A DNA stretch of 64,000 bases, from assembly GCA_002434305.1 (NCBI GenBank), contig DJJU01000008.1, positions 81,469-145,468 on the forward strand, in the 5' to 3' direction. The position numbers and the translations under genes are program-made. The notes beneath the pieces are model-generated. The model was not told the origin of the DNA, did not search any database, and saw only the letters and a list, made by a program, of their open reading frames with translations. The stretch is from Alicycliphilus sp. UBA6560 (GTDB lineage Bacteria > Pseudomonadota > Gammaproteobacteria > Burkholderiales > Burkholderiaceae_C). Each line of letters begins with the position of its first letter. Position 1 is the stretch's first letter. Shown here in pieces: positions 8,455 to 17,399 of this stretch.

Positions 8455-9479
8455 TGGCCGCCTGCTGGCTCAGCATCCTGGTGCCGGTCTACAACGTCCG
8501 GCCCTGGCTGCTGGAATGCCTGCAGTCCGTCATGGAGCAGACTGCGCCCGGCGACGGCGTGCAGGTGCTGGCGCTGGACGACTGCTCCACCGACGGGTGC
8601 GGCGAGCTGCTGCAGGAGCTGGCACTGCGCTGGCCCGGCCGGCTGCAACTGCTGCGGCACGAGCGCAACGCCGGCCTGAGCGCCGCGCGCAACACGCTGC
8701 TCGAGGCGGCTCAGGGTGAATACCTGTGGTTCCTGGACTCCGACGACCGCCTGCTGCCTGGCGCCGTGGCCGGGCTGCGCGCCATCGTGCAGGCCTACGG
8801 GCCCGACGTGGTGCTGTGCGACTTCGCCCTGCTGCGCGAGCGCACGCGGCTCAAGCACCGGCTGCGCGGCGAGGGTCACCGGCGCAGCTTCTGCGGCCCG
8901 GCGCGACGGCTGGTGCGCGACCGCTGCGCACTGCTGGCCGGCCTGCTGGACACCGGCCAGCTGCATGCCTGGTCCAAGATTTCGCGCCGCGCTCTGTGGA
9001 CGGACGACCTGCGCTTTCCGGCCGGCCGCTATTTCGAGGACATGGCGACCATGCCGCTGCTGGCCCTGCGCGCGGCCAGCTTCTATTACCAGCCCAGCCC
9101 CTGGGTGGCCTATCGCCAGCGCGCCAGCAGCATCCTGGCCACCATGACGCCGGCCAAGGCGCTGGACCAGTCCGCCGCGCTGGCGCCGCTGGCCCAGGCG
9201 CTGCGCGACACCGAGTGCGCTAGCGACCCCCGGGTGCAGCGGGCGCTGGCACACCAGGCGGCGCGCTGCCTGGCCGGGGCCATGCGCTACCTGTGCCGCC
9301 AGGGCTGCGCCGCCGACTGGGGTGAGCCGCCCACTGCAGCGGCGCAGCGCCTGCGCGAGAATTTCCTGCGCATTTCGCCGCTGGCACCCCAGGCGCTGGC
9401 GCGAGACTGGCTGCTGCGCGGCTGGTGGCTGCGCCGGCAGCGCCTGCTGCGCTGGTTCAACGCCCGGCCAGGTGCCTGA
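8454..9479 (+). CDS. GT2-family glycosyltransferase
   Basis: A 341-residue inverting GT-A enzyme. The N-terminus has LSILVPVYNVRPWLLEC, then ALDDCSTDG and the metal-binding DSDD in WFLDSDDRLLP, all typical of family 2. The C-terminal third is arginine- and alanine-rich without a membrane span, so it is likely cytoplasmic or peripheral. The start codon overlaps the stop of the ligase-like gene by one base. Sugar specificity is unknown; context suggests a lipopolysaccharide core or O-chain step. Confidence 0.87.
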   Translation: MAACWLSILVPVYNVRPWLLECLQSVMEQTAPGDGVQVLALDDCSTDGCGELLQELALRWPGRLQLLRHERNAGLSAARNTLLEAAQGEYLWFLDSDDRLLPGAVAGLRAIVQAYGPDVVLCDFALLRERTRLKHRLRGEGHRRSFCGPARRLVRDRCALLAGLLDTGQLHAWSKISRRALWTDDLRFPAGRYFEDMATMPLLALRAASFYYQPSPWVAYRQRASSILATMTPAKALDQSAALAPLAQALRDTECASDPRVQRALAHQAARCLAGAMRYLCRQGCAADWGEPPTAAAQRLRENFLRISPLAPQALARDWLLRGWWLRRQRLLRWFNARPGA

Positions 9480-9501
9480 CTCCAAGGACGCCGCAATCGC
9501 C

Positions 9502-10263
9502 ATGAAACGCCGCAAGACTTCGTTCGAAAAATGGTTCTCCTTCAACCGCCACCGTCGGCGCTTCGGCGCCGCCGCAGTGGCCGCGCAGCAGAGCGAGGAC
9601 TGGCAGGCGCTGAAGGACGCGCTGGTGCCCGGCGGCCCGCAGGGCGGCGAACCCAGCTACGCCCATGGCGCCTCGACCGACCTGAGCGAGCACCTGCGGC
9701 GCCTGCAGGGCGAGTTCGCCGGCCAGCCGCAGCTGCTGTATCAGCACGCCCAGCTGATCGTGCTGATCCGCCGCGAGGCCGACGTGGCCGGCAATTACCA
9801 GCGCCTGGAGCGCATGTGGCTGGCCGAGACCGACTTCCTGCGCACACGGCTGGACCTGCGCTGGCTGGTTGCCGCCTGCGACACCTTCATCGACCACGCC
9901 GCTGACCCGGTGCTGCGCGCCGTGGCCATGAACGGCCCGCTGCTGGTCAACACCATCAAGCTGCAGGAGACCGAGCGCTACCTGCAGGCCGCGCACGGCC
10001 TGAGCGACCGTCCCGATGCGCTGCAGGCCCTGCACAGCCACCGCGTCGGGCTGTTCGACGGGCTGACGGCCTTCATCGCCGGCACCGACGACACGCTGCG
10101 CAACATGCGCTGGCGCCTGGGCGACGTGTGTGCGCTGCATCCCCTGGGCGCGCTGGTGCTGGAGATCTTCGATCGCCTGCAGCGCGCGGGCAACGACAAC
10201 GTGTACCTGCGCTTTCGCCAGCGCCACACCCGCGAGCGCACGCGCTGGTGGGATGGTGATTGA
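9502..10263 (+). CDS. Uncharacterised protein of the polysaccharide cluster
   Basis: I do not recognise this 253-residue protein. It starts MKRRKTSFEKWFSFNRHRRR, strongly basic, and has no signal peptide or membrane span. The body looks helical, with leucine-rich stretches (HLRRLQGEFAGQPQLLYQ) and WLAETDFLRTRLDLRWLV. The start ATG at 9502 lies 22 bases after the GT2 gene, so it is probably the last gene of that operon. A role in glycan assembly is only an inference from position. Confidence 0.75.
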   Translation: MKRRKTSFEKWFSFNRHRRRFGAAAVAAQQSEDWQALKDALVPGGPQGGEPSYAHGASTDLSEHLRRLQGEFAGQPQLLYQHAQLIVLIRREADVAGNYQRLERMWLAETDFLRTRLDLRWLVAACDTFIDHAADPVLRAVAMNGPLLVNTIKLQETERYLQAAHGLSDRPDALQALHSHRVGLFDGLTAFIAGTDDTLRNMRWRLGDVCALHPLGALVLEIFDRLQRAGNDNVYLRFRQRHTRERTRWWDGD

Positions 10264-10264
10264 C

Positions 10265-10321
10265 AGTCAAATAGGGCTCTAGCGCCCACCAGTCAAGCGC
10301 GAGCAGCTACTGAAAGCATAG
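10265..10321 (-). repeat. Short intergenic repeat A, copy 2
   Basis: Reverse orientation: CAAGCGCGAGCAGCTA (10294-10309), with TCAAATAGGGCTCTAGCGC on the other side. The galE stop codon and last residues fall inside it. Confidence 0.75.
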
Positions 10322-11303
10322 CGTCCGGCGTGCCGCCGCGGCATTCCCAGCGCCAGGCGTCGGCCACGATGGTCTGCAGGTCCGCGCGGCGCGGCTGCCA
10401 GCCCAGCACCGAGCGCGCCCGTGCCGCATCGGCCACCAGCCGGGCCGGATCGCCCGGGCGGCGCGCGCCCTCCTGTACGGCAATCTCCCGCCCCGTCACC
10501 CGCTGCGCGGTGTCGATCACCTGCTGCACCGAATAGCCGTCGCCGTTGCCCAGGTTGAAGGCGCCGCCCGCGCCGCCTGCGGCCAGGTGCTGCAGCGCCA
10601 GCCAGTGCGCCTCGGCCAGGTCCATGACGTGCACGTAGTCACGGATGCAGGTGCCGTCCGGCGTGTCGTAGTCGCGCCCGAAGACGCTCACGTGCGCCCT
10701 GCGACCGGCGGCGGCCTGAAGCACCAGCGGGATCAGGTGTGTCTCGGGCTCGTGGCGCTCGCCCAGCAGGCCCAGCGGATGCGCGCCGGCGGCATTGAAG
10801 TAGCGCAGGCTGACGGAGCGCAGGCCGTACGCGGCGGCGTAGTCGGCCAGCACCTGCTCGACCATCCACTTGGTACGGCCGTAGGGGTTGATGGGCGCGC
10901 AGGGGTGGTCCTCGCCGATTGGGATGCGCAGCGGTTCGCCAAAGACCGCCGCGGTGGAGGAGAACACGAATTGCCGCACGCCGTGGGCACGCATGGCCTC
11001 CAGCAGCGCCAGCGTGCGGGCGACGTTGTTCACGTAGTACTTCGCCGGGTCGGCCACCGACTCGCCCACCTGGATGCTCGAGGCGAAGTGCATCACGGCG
11101 TCGAAGGGCCGGGCGGACAGCACGCGGTCCAGCAGCGCGCGGTCGGCCATGTCGCCCTCCACCAGTTCGCCGTGCAGCACGGCGTCGCGGTGCCCGGCGC
11201 TCAGGTTGTCCAGCACCACCACCTGCAGGCCGCGCTGGCCCAGCAGCCACACCATGTGCGAGCCGATGTAGCCGGCGCCGCCGACGACCAGGATGTTCTT
11301 CAT
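10293..11303 (-). CDS. galE: UDP-glucose 4-epimerase
   Basis: This 336-residue short-chain dehydrogenase-like enzyme interconverts UDP-glucose and UDP-galactose, feeding surface glycan synthesis. The NAD-binding motif GGAGYIG is at 8-14, SSTAAVFG precedes the active site, and the YxxxK pair is Y141 and K145 in NPYGRTKW. Length is normal for GalE. The ATG is at 11303. The final residues (MLSVAARA) and the stop are encoded by repeat A, so the natural C-terminus has been extended or replaced by repeat sequence. It converges on the glycosyltransferase operon. Confidence 0.93.
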   Translation of the reverse strand: MKNILVVGGAGYIGSHMVWLLGQRGLQVVVLDNLSAGHRDAVLHGELVEGDMADRALLDRVLSARPFDAVMHFASSIQVGESVADPAKYYVNNVARTLALLEAMRAHGVRQFVFSSTAAVFGEPLRIPIGEDHPCAPINPYGRTKWMVEQVLADYAAAYGLRSVSLRYFNAAGAHPLGLLGERHEPETHLIPLVLQAAAGRRAHVSVFGRDYDTPDGTCIRDYVHVMDLAEAHWLALQHLAAGGAGGAFNLGNGDGYSVQQVIDTAQRVTGREIAVQEGARRPGDPARLVADAARARSVLGWQPRRADLQTIVADAWRWECRGGTPDAMLSVAARA

Positions 11304-11359
11304 TGCTTGCTCGCTCCCGCGCGGCGCGCCGGTCAAAGGGACGATTGTCAGGCCTGGAT

Positions 11360-12433
11360 TCAAGCGGCCAGGGCAGCAAGCGCGGCGCGCCACTCGCCAG
11401 CCAGCGTCTGCACCAGCTCCGCGGCTGGCAGCGCCCGCGCCAGCGCCACGCCCTGGCCGGCCCACAGAGACAGGTGGTCGGCCCGTCCCTGCGCGGCCGC
11501 GGCGCGGCGCAGCGCGCCGGTCAGGGCGTTTTGCACCGGGTAGGCGGGCAGCTCGGCCTCGTGCGCATCCAGTCGCTCCATCATGGTGTTGACGATGCCG
11601 CGCGCCGGGCGGCCCGAATAGGCGCGGGTGATGCGCGTGTCGCTGCCTTGGGCCTGGGCCATGGCCGCGCGCTGGGCGACGCCGATGGCCGACTCCGGGC
11701 AGGCCAGGAAGGCGGTGCCCATCTGCACCGCCTGAGCGCCCAGAGCCTGGGCGGCAGCGATGCCGCGCCCGTCCATGATGCCGCCGGCGGCGATCACGGG
11801 GATGTCCAGGGCATCCACGCAGGCCGGCACCAGGGCCATGGTGCCGATCTGGCTGCTGCTTCCCAGGTCCAGAAAGCTGCCGCGGTGCCCGCCGCCCTCC
11901 ATGCCCGAGGCGCAAACCGCGTCCACCCCCACCTCGGCCCAGGCGCGCGCCTCGGCCACGGTGGTGGCGGTGCCGATGACGAAGCTGCCGGCCTCGGACT
12001 TCACACGCGCCACCTGCGCCGCCGTCAGCAGCCCGAAGGTGAAGCTGGCCACGGCCGGGCGCTCGGCGATCAGGGCCTCGAACTGGGCGCCGAAATCCTC
12101 GCACCAGCGGGTGGGTGGCTCGGGCGCGGCCAGGCCCAGGTCGGCGTACAGCGGCGCCAGGCGCTCAATGGCGGCGCGCACCGTGGCCGCGTCGGGCGAG
12201 GGCGTCTGCAGCACGAACAGGTTCATGCCGAAGGGCCGGCCGGTGGCGGCGCGCACGGCGGCCGCCGCCTCGTGCATGGCCTGCGGTGAGCGCATGCCGC
12301 AGCCCAACATGCCCAGCCCGCCGGCCTCGGACACGGCCACCGCCAGCTGCGGCGTGTCCGAGCCGGTCATGGGCCCCTGGATGATGGGCAGGGCGATGGA
12401 CAGGCGTTCGAGCAGGACGTTGGCAGTGGGCAT
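11360..12433 (-). CDS. Nitronate monooxygenase (2-nitropropane dioxygenase family)
   Basis: A 357-residue FMN TIM-barrel protein of the NMO/NPD family, which oxidises alkyl nitronates. Seen: LPIIQGPMTG at the N-terminus, the phosphate-binding region VIAAGGIMDGRG, GAQAVQMGTAFL, and EGGGHRGS, which carries the conserved histidine. The family includes enoyl-ACP reductase FabK, but length and motifs fit NMO better. It lies just downstream of the LysR gene on the same strand (19 bases apart). Confidence 0.88.
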   Translation of the reverse strand: MPTANVLLERLSIALPIIQGPMTGSDTPQLAVAVSEAGGLGMLGCGMRSPQAMHEAAAAVRAATGRPFGMNLFVLQTPSPDAATVRAAIERLAPLYADLGLAAPEPPTRWCEDFGAQFEALIAERPAVASFTFGLLTAAQVARVKSEAGSFVIGTATTVAEARAWAEVGVDAVCASGMEGGGHRGSFLDLGSSSQIGTMALVPACVDALDIPVIAAGGIMDGRGIAAAQALGAQAVQMGTAFLACPESAIGVAQRAAMAQAQGSDTRITRAYSGRPARGIVNTMMERLDAHEAELPAYPVQNALTGALRRAAAAQGRADHLSLWAGQGVALARALPAAELVQTLAGEWRAALAALAA

Positions 12434-12452
12434 GACAGGCTCCTAGGCAGTT

Positions 12453-13334
12453 TCAGGCAAGAGAAGAGGGCAGCGCATCCGGGCGCAGCGCCTGCAGCAG
12501 CGCGGCCAGCGCCGGCGTGTCGTAGCCGGGGCGGTGCACCAGCACGGTCTCGCACTCGCCCAGGTCCAGCCATTGCAGAGGCGGCGGCGTGCGCAGCAGC
12601 TCGCGTACCGACTGCGGCACCACGCCGGCGCAGCGCCCGGCAGCCACGCAGGCCAGGATGGTGGCGTAGGAGGCCAGCTCCAGCACGCGCGGCGCGCGGC
12701 CCAGGGCGTGGTGCATCCAGTCCTCGCCGATGCGCCGGTAGGTGCAGCCGCGGGCAAAGGCGGCCAGCGTGTCCAGCTGCAACTGTCCCGGCCCGCTCAC
12801 GGGCGGGTGGCCGGCGGGCAGGGCCAGCAGCAGGCGTTCGGTGAAGACAGTGGTGCGCGCCAGGGGCACGTCGGCGTCCTCCAGCCCGGGCGGGGGCCAG
12901 GCCAGCAGGGCGCAGTCCAGGCGATGGGCCAGCACGTCGTCGGCCAGCGGGCGCGAGGAGCCGGTGCGTAGCTCCAGCAGCAGCTGGGGCCACTGGGCGT
13001 GCAGCCGCGCCAGGGGACCGGGCAGGCGGGCAGCGGCGGTGCTCTCCATGGCGCCCAGGCGCAGGCGGCCGCTGGGCCGGTCCGAGCACACGGCCTGGCG
13101 CGCCTCCTCGGCCAGCGCCAGCAGCCGCTCGGCATAGCCGGCCAGGCGCTGGCCGGCGGGTGTCAGCACCATGCCGCGGCCCTCGCGCACGAACAGGGCG
13201 CAGCCCAGCGATTCCTCCAGCTGCTGCACGCGCGTGGTCACGTTGGACTGCGCGCGCTGCAGCCGCTCGGCGGCGCGGGTAGCGCTGCCCTCCTGAGCCA
13301 CGGCGGCGAAGATTTCCAGCGCGATCAGGTCCAT
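12453..13334 (-). CDS. LysR-family transcriptional regulator
   Basis: A 293-residue regulator with the N-terminal winged helix (MDLIALEIFAAVAQEGSATR, then LQRAQSNVTTRVQQLEE) and a C-terminal effector domain. It is divergent from an MFS transporter gene across 52 bases and 19 bases upstream of the nitronate monooxygenase gene. By the usual LysR pattern it probably controls the divergent transporter and perhaps the oxygenase. The effector is unknown. Confidence 0.9.
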   Translation of the reverse strand: MDLIALEIFAAVAQEGSATRAAERLQRAQSNVTTRVQQLEESLGCALFVREGRGMVLTPAGQRLAGYAERLLALAEEARQAVCSDRPSGRLRLGAMESTAAARLPGPLARLHAQWPQLLLELRTGSSRPLADDVLAHRLDCALLAWPPPGLEDADVPLARTTVFTERLLLALPAGHPPVSGPGQLQLDTLAAFARGCTYRRIGEDWMHHALGRAPRVLELASYATILACVAAGRCAGVVPQSVRELLRTPPPLQWLDLGECETVLVHRPGYDTPALAALLQALRPDALPSSLA

Positions 13335-13386
13335 GTGTCGAATCCGTTTGTGAGATGATTATTAGATAAATCAATCTTAAAACAGT
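13335..13386. promoter_or_regulatory. AT-rich divergent control region, LysR gene / MFS gene
   Basis: The 52 bases are strikingly AT-rich for this genome. They contain GATGATTATTAGATAAATC followed by AATC, a partial dyad (GAT...ATC) with a T-N11-A core of the kind LysR proteins bind. Confidence 0.5.
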
Positions 13387-14619
13387 ATGGACGCCGCAAG
13401 CATTGAAGGGCCGTCGTTTCGCCATCAGCCGCGCGCTGTGGCGCTGACCGGGCTGCTGTCCCTGGCCGTGGCCATGGGCGTGGGGCGCTTTGCCTTCACG
13501 CCGCTGCTGCCCATGATGCTGTCCGACGGCGTGATCACGCTGGCCGGTGGCAGCTGGCTGGCCACGGTCAACTACATCGGCTACCTGCTCGGAGCGCTGG
13601 CCTGCATGGCCCTGCCCTGGCTGGCCCCGGGGTGGTATGCGCGCTGGCATCCGGCGCGGCTGGCGCGCGCGGGTTTGGTGGCCACGGTGCTGCTGACGGT
13701 GGCCATGGCGCTGCCGCTGCCCGGCAGCTGGCCCCTGCTGCGCTTTGCCGCCGGGGTGGCCAGCGCCTTCGTGCTGCTCAACGTGGCCTCCTGGTGCATG
13801 GTGCGCCTGACGGTGCTGGGCCGGCCGGCGCTGGGCGCGCTGATCTTCTGCGGCCCGGGGGTGGGCATTGCGCTGACCGGCTTCATGACCAGCGCCATGG
13901 TGGCCGCGCACTGGCGCGCGGCGGCCGGCTGGGCCGCCTTCGGTGCGCTGGCGGTGCTGCTGTGCGCCCTGGTCTGGCCGGTGCTGCAGGGGCGGGCGGC
14001 GCCAGCGGGTAGCCACGCACCGGCCGCGGGAGCGGCGCGGCCGGCGGCCAGCGGCGCGGCGCGGGCGCTGCACGCCATCGCCTACGGCCTGGCGGGGCTG
14101 GGCTACATCATCACCGCCACCTTTCTGCCGGTGATCGCGCGCGGCGCGCTGCCGGTGGGCTCGCCCTGGCCCGACCTGTTCTGGCCCATCTTCGGCGTGG
14201 CCGTGGCAGCGGGCGCGGCCCTGAGTTCGCGCGCCAGCGCGGCGTGGGACCGCCGCTGGCTGCTGGTGGGCGGCTACGCGATGCAGGCCCTGGGCATCGC
14301 CGTGGGACTGTGGTGGCCCACGCCCGAGGGCTTTGCCCTGGGCAGCGTGCTGCTGGGCCTGCCGTTCACGGCCATCACCTTCTTCGGCCTGCAGGAGGCG
14401 CGCCGCCTGTGGCCGGCCTCGGCCGACAGCTTCGCCAGCCTGGTGACGGCCGCCTACGGCCTGGGCCAGATCGCCGGTCCGCCCATGGCGGCCGCGCTGG
14501 TGGCCGCGGGCGGCGAGGCGGCGGGCTTTGCGCGCGCCCTGGCAATGGCCGCGGCGGCGCTGGCGCTGGGGGCGGGGATGTATGCGCTGTCGGCCTGGCG
14601 CTGGCCCGTGCGTACCTGA
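13387..14619 (+). CDS. YbfB/YjiJ-type MFS transporter
   Basis: A 410-residue protein with about twelve membrane segments. The start region ALTGLLSLAVAMGVGRFAFTPLLPMM is typical of the YbfB/YjiJ family of major facilitators. Substrate is not known. Divergence from a LysR gene suggests inducible expression. A stretch of alanine- and glycine-rich residues near 205-220 would be the cytoplasmic loop between the two six-helix halves. Confidence 0.88.
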   Translation: MDAASIEGPSFRHQPRAVALTGLLSLAVAMGVGRFAFTPLLPMMLSDGVITLAGGSWLATVNYIGYLLGALACMALPWLAPGWYARWHPARLARAGLVATVLLTVAMALPLPGSWPLLRFAAGVASAFVLLNVASWCMVRLTVLGRPALGALIFCGPGVGIALTGFMTSAMVAAHWRAAAGWAAFGALAVLLCALVWPVLQGRAAPAGSHAPAAGAARPAASGAARALHAIAYGLAGLGYIITATFLPVIARGALPVGSPWPDLFWPIFGVAVAAGAALSSRASAAWDRRWLLVGGYAMQALGIAVGLWWPTPEGFALGSVLLGLPFTAITFFGLQEARRLWPASADSFASLVTAAYGLGQIAGPPMAAALVAAGGEAAGFARALAMAAAALALGAGMYALSAWRWPVRT

Positions 14620-14627
14620 GAAGCCGC

Positions 14628-15347
14628 CTATCCGTTGACGCGCGCGCTCCAGTCCTCGGCCTGGCCAGCCTCCAGGCGCCGGGTGAACAGCCGCTGCCAC
14701 GACGGCGGCAGCGGCAGCGCCAACAGCTCGCTCAGCAGCTCGGGTGTGCACTCGCGCTCGGCGATCACCCGCAGGATGCGCGCCAGCGGCCATTGCGGGT
14801 GAGGGCGCGCCAGCAGCCGCACGACGTCACCTTCCTGCACCTGGCCGGGCTGCAGCACGCGCAGGTACCAGCCGGTGCGCAGGCTGGCTTGCAGGCGCAG
14901 GGCCATATCAGGAACGCCGAAGCGGTCGTTCAGCTTCCAGCAGGGCTGGCGGCCCTGGCTGACCTCCAGCCGCGCGCTGCCCACCTGCCACTGGTCGCCC
15001 AGGCAGACGCCGGCCTCGTCCAGGCCGTCCAGGCTGAAGTTCTCGCCGAACGCCCCGGGGCGCGAGAGCAGGTCATGCGCCTGCGCCTGCCCGGCCAGCT
15101 CCCGGCGCCAGAGTTCGTAGTGTTCCCAGGGGTAGCAATGCACCGCCTTGTGCGGCCCGCCATGCACGCGCAGATCGCCTTGCTCGTCGCCTTCCAGTCC
15201 CAGCGTGCCGACGGCCACCGGCCCGCCGCGCGGCTGCTTGTCGATGGCGCTGCAGCTGCCGGGCCGGGTATAGGGCCGGGCCGGGCCGGCGAGCACGCGG
15301 CGCAGCGTGCCCAGGGCGGGGACCTGTGGAAGGAGAAGGGACGTCAT
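14628..15347 (-). CDS. MOSC-domain protein (YiiM-like)
   Basis: A 239-residue protein with a MOSC domain. VHGGPHKAVHCYPWEHYE and GAFGENFSLDGLDE are typical, and the conserved cysteine lies in QGRQPCWKLNDRFG. A C-terminal 3-alpha extension (LLSELLALPLPPSWQRLF) matches YiiM, which uses molybdenum cofactor to reduce N-hydroxylated bases such as 6-hydroxyaminopurine. The start ATG overlaps the stop of the histidine kinase gene by 3 bases (ATGA), so it is co-translated with the two-component system. That linkage is the odd point. Confidence 0.85.
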   Translation of the reverse strand: MTSLLLPQVPALGTLRRVLAGPARPYTRPGSCSAIDKQPRGGPVAVGTLGLEGDEQGDLRVHGGPHKAVHCYPWEHYELWRRELAGQAQAHDLLSRPGAFGENFSLDGLDEAGVCLGDQWQVGSARLEVSQGRQPCWKLNDRFGVPDMALRLQASLRTGWYLRVLQPGQVQEGDVVRLLARPHPQWPLARILRVIAERECTPELLSELLALPLPPSWQRLFTRRLEAGQAEDWSARVNG

Positions 15348-16567
15348 GCCAGCGATGATGCCGCGCCCTGGGCCGGCAGACGCAGCACGAAGCAGGCGCC
15401 CTGGCGTCCGTCGGGGCGGCCTTCGCAGTGCACGTTGGCGCCGTGTCGCTCCGCGATGGAGCGCACCAGCGCCAGGCCCAGGCCCACGCCGCCGCTGCGC
15501 TCGCTGGCGCCGGGCAGGCGATAAAAGGGCTCGAAGATGCGCTCGCGCTGCTCGGGCGGCACGCCGGGCCCCAGGTCGCACACACGCAGCACGTTGACTT
15601 CGCCCTGGCGCTGTAGCGACAGCGTGACCTCGCCCTGGCTGTAGCGGCGGGCGTTCTCCAGCAGGTTGCGCAGCACGCGGCGCAGCAGCCGGCCATCGCC
15701 CAGCACCTCCAGCGGACCCGTGCCATCGGTGCTCAGCTCGGCGTCCACGCGCACGCACTCCTCGGCCGCCAGGCCGAGCAGGTCCACGCTTTCGATGTGC
15801 ACCCCGTCGCTGACGCCGGCGTCCAACCGGCTGGCCAGCAGGATCTCGTCCACCAGCTGGTCCAGCTCGGCGATGTTGCGCTCGATCTCGGCACGCGCGG
15901 CCGGCGGGGCGGACCCGGCCTGCAGCAGTTCCAGCCCCATGCGGATGCGCGTCAGCGGCGAGCGCAGCTCGTGCGAGGCATTGGCCAGCAGCGACTTGTG
16001 CGACTGCACCAGCGCCTGGATGCGCGCCGCGGCGGCGTTGAACTGGCGCGACAGGCGGGCCACCTCGTCGTGGCCCTGCTCGGGCACGCGCACTGACAGG
16101 TCGCCCTCACCAAAGCGCTGCACGCTGCGCTCGAGCTGCTCCAGGCGCTGCAGCAGCCGCCGGATGATGGGAAACACGCCCACGGTGACAGCAATGCCCA
16201 CCAGCGCCAGCATCCACAGAAAGCTGAAGGGCGGGCGGAACCAGGAGGCCGGCCCGTGCTCGCCCGGGCGCGTGCGGGGCGGGCGCGGCGACAGCTCCAT
16301 CTCGTACACGCTGCCGGCCTCGGACTCGATGCGGTAGCGCACGCCCTCGCCCGGCTCGCGCCGCTGGCGGATGCCCACGCCGTCCACCAGCGTGCGGCCC
16401 TGGGCGTCGGTGATGACGATCTCGCGCGCAGGCGGCTGCTGCTGGCTCTGTTCGGCCGCCCAGCGCCAGGCGATGCCGACGGCGAACGCGAACACCAGCA
16501 CGCCGCCCACCACGGCGAGCCAGATGCGCAGGTACAGGCGGCGCGAGAAGGGGCTGATCAGGGACAT
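15344..16567 (-). CDS. Sensor histidine kinase
   Basis: A 407-residue inner-membrane sensor. Transmembrane helices lie at about 14-34 and 117-135, flanking a short periplasmic domain of about 80 residues. HAMP follows (136-190), then the phospho-acceptor His199 in ANASHELRSPLTR. The catalytic domain has NLLENARRYS (N box), DLGPGVPP and GVGLGLALVRSI (G boxes). It is paired with the response regulator upstream (42 bases apart) and overlaps the MOSC gene. The signal is unknown. Confidence 0.92.
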   Translation of the reverse strand: MSLISPFSRRLYLRIWLAVVGGVLVFAFAVGIAWRWAAEQSQQQPPAREIVITDAQGRTLVDGVGIRQRREPGEGVRYRIESEAGSVYEMELSPRPPRTRPGEHGPASWFRPPFSFLWMLALVGIAVTVGVFPIIRRLLQRLEQLERSVQRFGEGDLSVRVPEQGHDEVARLSRQFNAAAARIQALVQSHKSLLANASHELRSPLTRIRMGLELLQAGSAPPAARAEIERNIAELDQLVDEILLASRLDAGVSDGVHIESVDLLGLAAEECVRVDAELSTDGTGPLEVLGDGRLLRRVLRNLLENARRYSQGEVTLSLQRQGEVNVLRVCDLGPGVPPEQRERIFEPFYRLPGASERSGGVGLGLALVRSIAERHGANVHCEGRPDGRQGACFVLRLPAQGAASSLA

Positions 16568-16609
16568 TTCAGCGCAAGGGGTCCTGGCAGGGGTGCCGTC
16601 GCATCGGTC

Positions 16610-17338
16610 TCAGTCCTGCTGTCTGGCGAAGACGTAGCCCACGCCGCGCACGGTGAGGATGCGCCGCGGGTTCTTCGGATCGGCCTCGATGGCGGCGCGG
16701 ATGCGGCCCATGTGCACGTCGATGGAGCGGTCGAACGCCTCCAGCTCGCGCCCGCGCACGGCCTCCATGATCTGTTCGCGCGTGAGCACGCGGCCGGCGC
16801 GCTCGGCCATGGTGACCAGCAGGTCGAACTGGTAGGAGGTCAGCTCCGCCGACTGCCCGGCCACGCTCACCGTGCGCGCGTCGCGGTCGATCTCCAGCTG
16901 GCCGAAGCGCATGACGTTGGCCGGCGGCGCGCTGCCGGCCTCGCGCCGGCGCAGCAGGGCGCGCACGCGCGCCAGCAGCTCGCGCGGCTCGAAGGGCTTG
17001 GGCAGGTAGTCGTCGGCGCCGATCTCCAGGCCGATGACGCGGTCCATGGGGTCGCCCTTGGCCGTGAGCATCAGCACCGGGATGCGCGCGGACGCGCCGG
17101 GCAGGGCGCGGATGCGCCGGCACACCTCCAGACCGTCGATGCCCGGTAGCATCAGGTCCAGGATGACCAGGTCGGGGGGCGGCGCGCCGCCATCGGGGCT
17201 TTGCAGGTGCGCCAGACCACTCTCGCCGTCGGCCATGTGCGCCACGCGCAGGCCCGACTGGGCCAGGTATTCGCTGACCATCTGCGCCAGGCGCAGGTCG
17301 TCCTCGATCATCAGAAGCTGCGAACTCATGCGGGCCAT
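16610..17338 (-). CDS. OmpR-family response regulator
   Basis: A 242-residue regulator. The receiver domain has the acidic pair in MIEDDLRLAQ, phospho-acceptor Asp61 in VILDLMLPG, and the switch lysine in YLPKPFEPREL. The C-terminal winged helix has SYQFDLLVTMAERAGRVLTR and VRGVGYVFA. An alternative start ATG (MSSQLLMIEDD) is three codons in. It leads the operon regulator-kinase-MOSC protein. Similarity to RstA/CpxR-type regulators is by family only. Confidence 0.92.
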   Translation of the reverse strand: MARMSSQLLMIEDDLRLAQMVSEYLAQSGLRVAHMADGESGLAHLQSPDGGAPPPDLVILDLMLPGIDGLEVCRRIRALPGASARIPVLMLTAKGDPMDRVIGLEIGADDYLPKPFEPRELLARVRALLRRREAGSAPPANVMRFGQLEIDRDARTVSVAGQSAELTSYQFDLLVTMAERAGRVLTREQIMEAVRGRELEAFDRSIDVHMGRIRAAIEADPKNPRRILTVRGVGYVFARQQD

Positions 17339-17399
17339 CCTCCGCTGCGGCTGTCTCGCCAGGGTTTCGGATACGTAAAGCCGCGGTAAACCACGGCAC

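Noticed and set aside
6077..10263. Recent horizontal transfer of the glycosyltransferase block
   Set aside because: GC content and codon use look the same as in neighbouring core genes, and there is no mobility gene or tRNA boundary.
12367..14793. 808-codon minus-strand frame across the LysR and MFS genes
   Set aside because: It passes through two recognised genes and an AT-rich control region and has no family features.
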